Assembly: GCA_900770515.1 (NCBI GenBank)
Contig: CAAHDP010000217.1
Coordinates: 1-6,455, forward strand
Origin: an uncultured Prevotella sp.
Lineage (GTDB): Bacteria > Bacteroidota > Bacteroidia > Bacteroidales > Bacteroidaceae
Reading direction: 5' to 3'
Length of the DNA: 6,455 nt
Below, in pieces: positions 1 through 5,670 of the stretch. A program made the translations under genes and the position numbers. A model generated the notes under the pieces. The model saw only the letters and a list, made by a program, of their open reading frames with translations, ran no database searches and was not told where the DNA came from. Within the stretch, counting starts at the first letter, position 1; each line of letters begins with the position of its first letter.

Positions 1-161
1 AAACCTCCTCCCAGAGGGAGACCTGTGGCTTGGCTGATTTCTTCACGAGTGAAACCGGAATGGCGGGTTGCCAATAAACGTACTACCTTTTTGCTATCTT
101 CCGGATTGTTGAAGATTGCGGCAAAATATAGTATATTATATTCTGCCGAAATTATGCTTTT
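1..161 (-). pseudogene. C-terminal fragment of an AAA-type ATPase (DUF234/archaeal-ATPase-like), no start
   Basis: Read on the minus strand from 161 to the window edge, an open frame of 53 codons encodes a segment with FNNPEDSKKVVRLLA, then SGFTREEISQATGLP, then LGGG. This layout (a winged-helix 'TREEI..ATG' segment followed by a Gly-Gly-Gly turn) is what I know from the region after the ATPase core in prokaryotic AAA ATPases of the DUF234/DUF4143 kind. The frame is closed on its 5' side by TAA at 164-162 and has no ATG or GTG codon; the only alternative codon is an internal TTG, well inside the conserved part. The N-terminal P-loop domain is therefore missing, and the exonuclease gene lies 32 bases upstream. 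I infer a truncated relic whose 3' part continues outside the window. The family call rests on a short stretch and is moderately sure. Confidence 0.5.
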
Positions 162-193
162 TTATACTTTGTCGGCAAGATATAGACTATTAT

Positions 194-688
194 TTATAGC
201 AGCTCTCTTGCTATCCAGGCACAGGCTTCGGCATCTGCCAAGGCATTGTGGTGCATGGTAAGATCGTAACCGCAATAGGCGGCTACGGTCTGGAGCTGAT
301 GGTTGGGTAGGAGAGAACCCAGCTTTCTTCGGGAAGCACGGCAGGTGCAGTGGAATTCGTAGCCGGGATATTCCATCCGGTACATCTGGAATACTGCCTT
401 GAGGCAGCCTTCGTCGAAGGGGGCGTTGGGGGCTTCCAGGGGCAGCCGCTCTATCTTGGGCGCTATCTCTGCCCAGACTTTCGGGAAGACATCTGCATTC
501 ATCGTGTCTTCCAGGGTCAGACCGTGAACCCGGGTGTTCCAATAAGAGTAATACTCCGGCTCGGGCTTGATGAGGCTATAGTAGCTGTCTGCTATCTCGC
601 CATCCCTCACTATCACAATGGCCACCGAGCAGACGCTTGTACGCTGCTGGTTGGCCGTTTCGAAATCTATTGCTGCAAAATCTTTCAT
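194..688 (-). CDS. DEDDh-type 3'-5' exonuclease (DNA polymerase III epsilon-like)
   Basis: The 164-residue protein is a single exonuclease domain of the RNase T/DnaQ superfamily, which removes nucleotides from 3' ends using two metal ions. The Exo I motif is AIDFETA with Asp8 and Glu10. An HG pair at 55-56 sits where this family usually has 'vHGI/L'. Exo II is NAPFDEG with Asp92. Exo III epsilon is HHNALADAEA with His147 and Asp152. All four acidic residues plus His are present, so it should be active. It has no polymerase, helicase or BRCT domain, and its size fits stand-alone family members rather than replicative epsilon subunits. Its ATG overlaps the stop of the upstream HTH regulator gene as ATGA, which suggests translational coupling in one operon. 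Substrate (DNA repair intermediate or small RNA/oligonucleotide) cannot be told from sequence. Confidence 0.9.
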   Translation of the reverse strand: MKDFAAIDFETANQQRTSVCSVAIVIVRDGEIADSYYSLIKPEPEYYSYWNTRVHGLTLEDTMNADVFPKVWAEIAPKIERLPLEAPNAPFDEGCLKAVFQMYRMEYPGYEFHCTCRASRRKLGSLLPNHQLQTVAAYCGYDLTMHHNALADAEACAWIARELL

Positions 689-1437
689 TCCCTTATCCTC
701 TTTTCTAATACTTTCTGCAGATTATCAGAAGGATTCATCCCCAGCTTCTTTCGGATATTGCCACGCTGGGTGGTGATATTGGATTCTGTCTTATTGAGCA
801 GGATACCGATTTCACTCAACTTCTTATTCTGCAGGATGAGATAACAGATTTCCCTCTCAGATGAACTCAATTCCGGAAAAACACGCTCCAGATTCTGCTT
901 GCTCAATTCCCGGGTCTGAATATACTGCAATACATTATCTATCACATTCTTCTGCGATGCCTCACCCAGCAAATCCAGCAAATGCTCGGTCAGCTTCACA
1001 TCATGCCGCTCCTTGGCCAATGCCACGTATGCCTTAATCTGCTTCTTGTTGATTCTCAACACCTGGAGCAGTTCCTCCTCTTCTCGCTGCAATATTTTAT
1101 TGGCATTTACCAGATACTCGCCATTTCGGGCAATGCCCAGACTCAGCACACTGATAAACAGCAGTATCAACAGCATCATAAAGAAATAATTACGCAGCGA
1201 TTCATTGCCCGTAACTATCACACAGACTAGATAAACTCCCAAGGCTATGCCTACCAGCCAGCGGGTAAGACGAGCCTGATAAGCTGCCAGCGAGAAAAAC
1301 ATGTTGCCGGCAAGAATGAGCATGTTGATGAGAATTACCATCGTATTATCTTTCAATGTAGGCACGAAGGCACTATACAGAATATCCATGCCTATGAAAA
1401 CCTGGGTTGCTACTGCAAGGAAGGTTATCCCTTTCAC
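685..1437 (-). CDS. Membrane-anchored LuxR-type HTH regulator (probable 3' part of a split gene)
   Basis: The 250-residue product has four predicted hydrophobic helices at about 4-25, 33-53, 59-76 and 83-103. A charged, probably coiled linker (about 112-180, with REEEELLQVLRINKKQ) follows. The C-terminal HTH of the LuxR/GerE type (about 187-245) has FPELSSSEREICYLILQ, KKLSEIGILLNKTESNI and IRKKLGM. This suggests a one-component regulator that binds DNA while held in the inner membrane; its signal is unknown. The start is GTG at 1437 within a GTGA overlap with the upstream ORF, and no ATG or clear ribosome site is nearby. I recall similar Prevotella/Bacteroides proteins as one chain with more N-terminal helices, and those helices are encoded by the upstream ORF. 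This may therefore be the 3' half of a frameshifted gene. The stop overlaps the exonuclease start. Confidence 0.8.
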   Translation of the reverse strand: MKGITFLAVATQVFIGMDILYSAFVPTLKDNTMVILINMLILAGNMFFSLAAYQARLTRWLVGIALGVYLVCVIVTGNESLRNYFFMMLLILLFISVLSLGIARNGEYLVNANKILQREEEELLQVLRINKKQIKAYVALAKERHDVKLTEHLLDLLGEASQKNVIDNVLQYIQTRELSKQNLERVFPELSSSEREICYLILQNKKLSEIGILLNKTESNITTQRGNIRKKLGMNPSDNLQKVLEKRIRE

Positions 1438-1712
1438 CCCCCAATCTTACCCAAGAGATAGGCAGCGAACGAGGACACCACAACTACCAGAAAGACGATG
1501 TTGGATGCTGTAAAAAATGGATCGAAGGCTCCCGACACCCCCAGGATATTAGACAGGATGCCTAGAGAAAGCATCACGGCAAAACATACCAGAAGCCATT
1601 GGCGCTGGCGATCGAGGTAATTGGATTCCCTCTTCAGCAAGGAGAATCCCAACCTGCGTAACTTGGTTCTTATTGAGTTCTTTGCTTTCATACTCCGTAG
1701 GGATATATTCAT
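1434..1712 (-). CDS. Small two-helix membrane ORF, probable N-terminal part of the HTH regulator
   Basis: The frame is open from 1859, but a Bacteroidota promoter -7 box lies inside it at 1772-1765, so the true start must be downstream. ATG at 1712 (92 residues, preceded by the AT-rich context usual in this phylum) or ATG at 1691 (85 residues, MKAKNSIRTKLRRLG) are the candidates. From the first start, the product has a basic N-terminus (KLRRLGFSLLKRESNYLDRQRQ), one helix at about residues 38-58 (WLLVCFAVMLSLGILSNILG) and a second at about 67-89 (FTASNIVFLVVVVSSFAAYLL). It ends with GKIGG at a run of six G followed by TGA. One extra G, or a -1 ribosomal slip on the run, would read straight on as GKIGG-VKGITF into the regulator. 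I infer it is the first third of a six-helix regulator. If it is a separate gene, its function is unknown. Confidence 0.55.
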   Translation of the reverse strand: MNISLRSMKAKNSIRTKLRRLGFSLLKRESNYLDRQRQWLLVCFAVMLSLGILSNILGVSGAFDPFFTASNIVFLVVVVSSFAAYLLGKIGG

Positions 1713-1726
1713 TATTGATAGATGAA

Positions 1727-1759
1727 TTGCTTTGCATTGCTTAGCTTTGCTTAGCATTA
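1727..1759 (-). repeat. GCAAAGC/GCTAAGC short repeats in the leader of the HTH operon
   Basis: Read on the minus strand, just after the predicted transcription start, the leader contains GCTAAGCAAAGC, then GCTAAGC again, then AATGCAAAGC. The units GCTAAGC (twice) and GCAAAGC (twice) alternate over about 33 bases. This may be an operator for autoregulation, an RNA element, or simple low-complexity sequence. Nothing in the window decides between these. Confidence 0.4.
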
Positions 1760-1764
1760 CCGTG

Positions 1765-1772
1765 CAAAGATA
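1765..1772 (-). promoter_or_regulatory. Bacteroidota -7 box for the HTH/exonuclease operon
   Basis: The minus strand reads TATCTTTG, a full match to the TAnnTTTG -7 element of the Bacteroidota primary sigma factor, followed by CAC as is common around it. I see no clean TTTG -33 element about 20 bases further upstream. It places the transcription start near 1760 and rules out the ATG at 1859 for the first ORF of the operon. Confidence 0.6.
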
Positions 1773-1878
1773 ATAAAAAACCGGGATTTTGACGGCTTTT
1801 GAGGTTATTTTTTCCCGTTTTCCTAAAAAATCAGTATTTTTCAGGGTATTTTTTCCCATATCGAACCTTATTTTCCAT

Positions 1879-1886
1879 TACTTTTG
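1879..1886 (+). promoter_or_regulatory. Bacteroidota -7 box for the lipoprotein operon
   Basis: TACTTTTG matches TAnnTTTG and lies 46 bases before the hydrolase ATG, giving a leader of roughly 40 bases. A -33 TTTG is not evident; the region upstream is T-rich instead. It is divergent from the promoter of the HTH operon, with the two -7 boxes about 107 bases apart, so a shared regulator is possible. Confidence 0.55.
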
Positions 1887-1932
1887 CATCGAAAAATAAA
1901 ATGAATCATTCATCTTTTAAATATCACTAATT

Positions 1933-3240
1933 ATGAAAAGAAACAATACTTTCAACAGCAAGCGCATTCAGTGGCTAATGTTTGCATGCTTAACTTTCTG
2001 CTTTACCTTCTTCATGGTTATGGTGTCTTCGTGCAGCGATGATGACCCTGAAGAAGTATACAACCAGGCTCACTATCAGGACGTACCGGCCAGTCTGCTG
2101 ACCGATGCCAAGAAACTGGAGATGGTAAGGTCTATCCAGGACTTGAAAGACGGAAGATTCTTCTATCTTGACTATACGGAGGATTACAAACTCCCTACCA
2201 TATCAGGATTCAATCTCACCGACAACACCCATCTGATTGGTGCCGTATTGAAAACCCTCTGCGACAAGACGCCATCCTGGCTCAAGGCAAGAGTCAAACT
2301 GGATGCAGGCTGCAGTGCCTTTGCCGTGACGACACCCGATACGGGCGATTATCTGATGGGGCGCAACTTTGATTACTCCCATGATAACGAACCGATAGCA
2401 GCTGCCCTGGTTCGCACGGCACCCGAAGGCGGACTGAAATCCATCAGTATGGTGGATGCCTACTGGATAGGTTACCGACAGGATCTCTGGCATTACATCC
2501 TATATAACAAGGCTGAGTTTGAGAAGAATAAGACGCAAGACCTATCCTATATCATGGCATTCCCATATCTCCTGATGGACGGAATGAACGAGGCTGGCTT
2601 TGCCGTTTCCGTGCTCCATCTCGACGGCAAACCGACCCAGCAGGCTAGTACGGGAAAGAAATTGACTACAACCGTTGCCTTGCGCATGATGTTGGATCAT
2701 GCCAGAACTGTGGATGAAGCTCTCAAGATTCTGGACGGATATGACCTCTGGATACCGGATAACGACGGCAACTATCATTTCTACATGGCAGATGCCACGG
2801 GCCGTTATGCCATCGTAGAATTCGTGTATGACAAGGAGCATCAGAGCAAGATTTACATAGACGATGAATATACGGGTGAGGATGGCAAGACTTATTTTAA
2901 ATATCCTGATATTTTACCAAACACCCGCGAGGTGATAGAAAAGCGCTATGCCAGCAACTTCTATGTATCTGAAACCATGGCATGTTCTGATAAAGGTCCG
3001 AAGCTCTCGAACCACGGCAAGACCCGCTATGACATGATGGAATTCGTCATCAAGCAGAACAACAATCAGTTGTCTGAGGAAGGAGCCATGAATCTGCTCA
3101 ATGGCGTGAGTCAGGCAGAAACTCCGGGCAATCCTACGAGCCATACCCAGTGGTCGGTGGTGTATAATCTTTCTCAGCGCAAGGCTACGGTCTGTGTGAA
3201 TCGAGACTATAAGAATAAATTTACGTTCAACTTAAAATAG
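1933..3240 (+). CDS. Lipoprotein Ntn hydrolase, linear amide C-N hydrolase (choloylglycine hydrolase/penicillin acyltransferase-like)
   Basis: The 435-residue protein begins with a signal peptide (hydrophobic 12-30) and lipobox VSSC with Cys34, then SDDDPEE. An N-terminal segment (35-126) precedes the catalytic domain. The presumed nucleophile is Cys127 in DAGCSAF. It is followed by MGRNFDY with Arg144, Asn145 and Asp147, equivalent to the conserved Arg and Asp of choloylglycine hydrolases. Further family marks are MNEAGFAVS (Asn219), LRMMLDHARTVDEA (about 250-263) and NYHFYMADATG (about 280-290). The family cleaves linear amides such as bile-salt conjugates, acyl-homoserine lactones or penicillins. 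It acts through an N-terminal Cys exposed by autoproteolysis, so cleavage between Gly126 and Cys127 is expected. Substrate cannot be told. It shares an operon with the downstream lipoprotein (57-base gap, no promoter seen). The acidic SDDD after Cys34 suggests export to the cell surface. Confidence 0.8.
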   Translation: MKRNNTFNSKRIQWLMFACLTFCFTFFMVMVSSCSDDDPEEVYNQAHYQDVPASLLTDAKKLEMVRSIQDLKDGRFFYLDYTEDYKLPTISGFNLTDNTHLIGAVLKTLCDKTPSWLKARVKLDAGCSAFAVTTPDTGDYLMGRNFDYSHDNEPIAAALVRTAPEGGLKSISMVDAYWIGYRQDLWHYILYNKAEFEKNKTQDLSYIMAFPYLLMDGMNEAGFAVSVLHLDGKPTQQASTGKKLTTTVALRMMLDHARTVDEALKILDGYDLWIPDNDGNYHFYMADATGRYAIVEFVYDKEHQSKIYIDDEYTGEDGKTYFKYPDILPNTREVIEKRYASNFYVSETMACSDKGPKLSNHGKTRYDMMEFVIKQNNNQLSEEGAMNLLNGVSQAETPGNPTSHTQWSVVYNLSQRKATVCVNRDYKNKFTFNLK

Positions 3241-3297
3241 GCAGAAAATCTTGATAAGGCTGCCAGTAAATTCTTTAATCATTTAATTCTTTTTGAT

Positions 3298-4833
3298 ATG
3301 AACTATAATATAATAATGAAAATGAAGTTTTTTGTAAAGTCCGTGTTGTGTTTGGTAATGTTGACTTCGTTATGTTGCTCATGTTCTGATGATAGCGAAT
3401 CTAGGGAAGAACTTGACGCACCAACAGGAGAAGTCCTGCCAAAGACCGATCAACTTTCCGTTAAGCTCAATTTGCCAACGGCAGTGTTGGGTAACAATTT
3501 TAAGGAAGCAGGTTCTGCTCTTGTAAACCGCCTGACAAAGAACGTGTCAATAAATGACAATAGCGTAAGGGTGGTGGTTCTCGACAACGAAACCGCCTTG
3601 ACCATTGATGGCGATATGTTGGAGAAAGTGAAACAGGTTTATGACAAAGGAGGCGTAATAGCCATAACTGAACCGTCGAATGCCACAATGGAAAGACTAA
3701 AAAAATATAAACTGGGAGATGCGCTTATGCACGACTATGACGACGATGGTGGCAATGGGCACTTCAATGATATTTATGCTTTCAATAAGAAGGGAGGAGA
3801 AATGCATCTCGAAGATCTGAATGACTCAGATGAGGCTCAAATATCGTCAGTGGTAATCAAAGAGGACGGTGATACCACAAGGACAGAGCTTGCAGAAGCC
3901 AATCTTTCCCAAGAGCACACGCCTTACACATATGGTTTATTTGCAGATGCCGTAGCCACATGGATAGAAAAACAAGCTGTTGTAAGCGAGACCAATACCA
4001 ACGGTGGCTCAAACGATATTCATTCCATGACAAAGGCGCAGACAATTACGTACATATATTACCCGACGTATCCAGGGCATGACAAGGCTAAAGGTCGCTC
4101 CGCATTGTACCAAGTAACATATACCATATATGCAGTGTACTCTTTTGATCAAAACATGGATTACTATATGGTACATCAAGAAATCCTTGGAAACAATTCG
4201 ACGATGATGCTTTCTGATAAATGGAAGGAAAACAAGGGTACGTGCTATGGTTTTTACTTGGGAGAGATTGACAATGACCACGAAATCTTTAAACCAAATG
4301 GTGGAAGCTTCTCACCAACTGAAGTCTTTGTGCATGATCCTAAACCTGCGACTTCTGAAGGTTCGTATAGTACAACTTCGGGATATAGTGTTGATTTTGG
4401 AGGTAATATCGGGCTTGATACTTCTGGACCAAGTGCTGGATTTAGTGCAGGAGGCTCAATATCCGAAAGCTATACAATGAATGTTTCTGATGTGACTATA
4501 ACAAACAAATCCTTGGATGGTGGAAGTGGAAGGGCACGGTGGAATTATGATGTGGCGGATGCTCCGGTGACATCAAACGGGTTCAAGGCTAAGATGCATG
4601 AGGCTCCATTGGTGTCTCGTAATACAATCAACCTACACAACTGTTGGTATTGGACAGTGAAGAATCCTGCTGCATATTCTGGACAATTCAGGGTTAAAGC
4701 AGTCAACAGGGTATTTTTCGAATATTCTTGGTTGCGAAATAAGGTTTTCACTTATTCTTGGTGTCACTATCTGAGAGGTAAGCGATATACTCAGAATATC
4801 TGGCTGAAAGCACCCAACAGAACGAAGAAGTGA
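3298..4833 (+). CDS. Putative leukocidin/hemolysin-like beta-pore-forming lipoprotein
   Basis: The product has 511 residues from the first ATG; ATG at 3316 (MKMKFF) would give a tighter signal peptide and may be the true start. A hydrophobic stretch (11-25) leads to CCSCSDDSE, with Cys29 the likely lipidated residue. Residues 50-200 are mixed alpha/beta and unassigned. From about 248 the protein is beta-rich (TITYIYYP, YQVTYTIYAVY). Residues 355-405 are Gly/Ser-rich with alternating polarity (GYSVDFGGNIG, GPSAGFSAGGSISES, VTITNKS), like the stem of leukocidin/alpha-hemolysin toxins, and are followed by ARWNYDV. The C-terminus is rich in Trp, Tyr and Phe (NCWYWTV, VFFEYSW, YSWCHYL), as in membrane-touching rims. 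The family call is from remembered pattern, not an alignment. The gene is visibly more AT-rich than its neighbour, hinting at transfer. A lipid anchor on a pore-former is unusual. Confidence 0.6.
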   Translation: MNYNIIMKMKFFVKSVLCLVMLTSLCCSCSDDSESREELDAPTGEVLPKTDQLSVKLNLPTAVLGNNFKEAGSALVNRLTKNVSINDNSVRVVVLDNETALTIDGDMLEKVKQVYDKGGVIAITEPSNATMERLKKYKLGDALMHDYDDDGGNGHFNDIYAFNKKGGEMHLEDLNDSDEAQISSVVIKEDGDTTRTELAEANLSQEHTPYTYGLFADAVATWIEKQAVVSETNTNGGSNDIHSMTKAQTITYIYYPTYPGHDKAKGRSALYQVTYTIYAVYSFDQNMDYYMVHQEILGNNSTMMLSDKWKENKGTCYGFYLGEIDNDHEIFKPNGGSFSPTEVFVHDPKPATSEGSYSTTSGYSVDFGGNIGLDTSGPSAGFSAGGSISESYTMNVSDVTITNKSLDGGSGRARWNYDVADAPVTSNGFKAKMHEAPLVSRNTINLHNCWYWTVKNPAAYSGQFRVKAVNRVFFEYSWLRNKVFTYSWCHYLRGKRYTQNIWLKAPNRTKK

Positions 4834-4851
4834 CCTCATAGAGGTCACTTC
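4827..4851. terminator. Probable bidirectional terminator containing both stop codons
   Basis: GAAGTGACCTC and GAGGTCACTTC form a perfect 11-bp stem with the loop ATA. The TGA of the plus-strand lipoprotein (4831-4833) and the TGA of the minus-strand ATPase remnant (4847-4845) lie symmetrically inside the stem. Both flanks are T-rich in their own reading direction, though neither has a long T run. The position between converging genes supports a shared terminator. Confidence 0.7.
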
Positions 4852-5464
4852 CAAACCTTCTTTTGGTTCAACTCTATTTCTCCCATCAGCCATATTAGGG
4901 CATTGATTCTCTTGATACCGTTGTAATCGGCAGTAGGGTCTTCATCGAGTGTAAGGATATACTTAGGATATTGGTCATTGATTTGCTGAAGAGATGCCAA
5001 TTCACGTTTTAAGGTAGCCTCATCTCTAACAGTGGCTGCTACCTGGTAATACGTGATATCGTTTTCATCAATTGCTACAAAATCTACTTCCAGATTATCC
5101 ATCTTTCCGATATATACTTTCTGCTGGCGATGGAGTAGTTCCAGATAAACGATGTTCTCTAGGATGCGGCCGGCATCGAATGAGCGGGAACCTAGGAGCA
5201 TTCTTCTCAAACCGATATCCACAAGATAATATTTACCCAGTGTCTTGAGCAGCTGCTTACCCTTGATGTTGTATCTTTTGGTTTCATATACGAAGAAGGT
5301 TTCGCAGAGTGCAGTCAGATATCGTTCCACGGTTTTCTGCTCATGATATCCTTTACCACAATGGTGTTATATACACCATTCAGGTAGTCGCCGATTTCAG
5401 CGGGAGTATCCAGTTCAAGGGTATATGGAAAACTGCTCCTTGTGATGTAGTCTGTATAGGCTTT
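4845..5464 (-). pseudogene. Decayed AAA ATPase of the DUF4143 type
   Basis: Two pieces of one gene lie in different minus-strand frames. The 5' piece (5464-5315) reads KAYTDYITRSSFPYTLELD, then IGDYLNGVYNTIVVKDIMSRK, which is the region just after the ATPase core in DUF4143 proteins. It is preceded by an in-frame TGA at 5467-5465 and ends at TGA 5317-5315. The 3' piece begins at QKTVERYLTALCE (about 5339, open from GTG 5330 as 161 codons). It holds the DUF4143 nuclease-like fold: KRYNIKGKQLLKTLGKYYLVDIGLR, GRILENIVYLELL, LEVDFVA and TYYQVA. Compared with intact relatives as I remember them, the whole P-loop ATPase domain and about 50 residues between KDIMSRK and KTVERYL are missing. Such ATPases are common accessory genes of unclear function in Bacteroidota. 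The stop lies inside the shared hairpin at 4827-4851. Confidence 0.8.
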
Positions 5465-5497
5465 TCATTTCATTGTTCTTTGATTATATATTTGCTG

Positions 5498-5505
5498 CGA
5501 AGATA
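5498..5505 (-). promoter_or_regulatory. Likely -7 box of the decayed DUF4143 ATPase gene
   Basis: The minus strand reads TATCTTCG, one mismatch from TAnnTTTG. It lies about 25 bases before ATG AAA TGA at 5473-5465, the apparent remains of the original gene start. The first palindrome of the adjacent array (5512-5534) covers the zone from about -14 to -37 of this promoter, where an operator would block it. Confidence 0.45.
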
Positions 5506-5511
5506 CTATTT

Positions 5512-5619
5512 TTTTAGGATAAATGATCCTAAAAGTATAAAATTTAAGAAAGTTTTAGGATAAATCGTCCTAAAACTCCTCAAATTCCGGAAGTTTTAGG
5601 ATAAACCATCCTAAAACTT
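5512..5619. repeat. Three palindromes TTTTAGGAT-N5-ATCCTAAAA at 41-bp spacing
   Basis: Palindrome 1 (5512-5534) has 9-bp arms TTTTAGGAT/ATCCTAAAA and loop AAATG. Palindrome 2 (5551-5577) has 10-bp arms AGTTTTAGGA/TCCTAAAACT. Palindrome 3 (5591-5619) has 12-bp arms AAGTTTTAGGAT/ATCCTAAAACTT and loop AAACC. All have perfect arms and a shared AAA at the start of the centre. The centres are 5523, 5564 and 5605, so the spacing is 41 bp both times, close to four helical turns. The linkers differ. This fits a multi-site operator for a dimeric DNA-binding protein, placed between the ATPase promoter and the fldA promoter. It occupies most of the 270-base gap between those genes. Confidence 0.85.
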
Positions 5620-5670
5620 TTCTCCTATCCCCATATCTAGGTATTTCTAGGAAACCATCATTTTTAGGTA

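Noticed and set aside
25..261. Plus-strand 78-codon frame at the left edge
   Set aside because: It is antisense to the ATPase fragment, which has recognisable family residues, and runs into the exonuclease 3' end. It has no promoter or ribosome site.
162..542. Minus-strand reading frame overlapping the exonuclease in another frame
   Set aside because: Its Arg/Pro/Ser-rich composition is typical of a shadow frame, and the exonuclease frame is clearly the coding one.
350..844. Long plus-strand reading frame opposite the exonuclease
   Set aside because: It lies antisense to the exonuclease gene, which has all catalytic motifs, and crosses into the HTH gene. Its protein shows no recognisable domain.
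1713..1859. Extended N-terminus of the small membrane ORF starting at 1859
   Set aside because: The -7 box at 1772-1765 lies inside this stretch, so a transcript from it could not contain the 1859 start. The residues encoded there are AT-rich and unstructured.
3241..3297. Separate promoter for the second lipoprotein
   Set aside because: No TAnnTTTG match was found in the 57-base gap; the nearest string, TTCTTTTTG, lacks the TA. The two genes are treated as one operon.
5309..5563. Plus-strand 84-codon frame near the ATPase remnant
   Set aside because: It is antisense to the recognisable DUF4143 remnant and ends inside the palindrome array. It is probably an accident.
5512..5619. CRISPR array with three repeats
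   Set aside because: The repeated unit is itself a palindrome of 23-29 bases, and the linkers are only about 13-16 bases, shorter than CRISPR spacers. There are no cas genes, so an operator array fits better.
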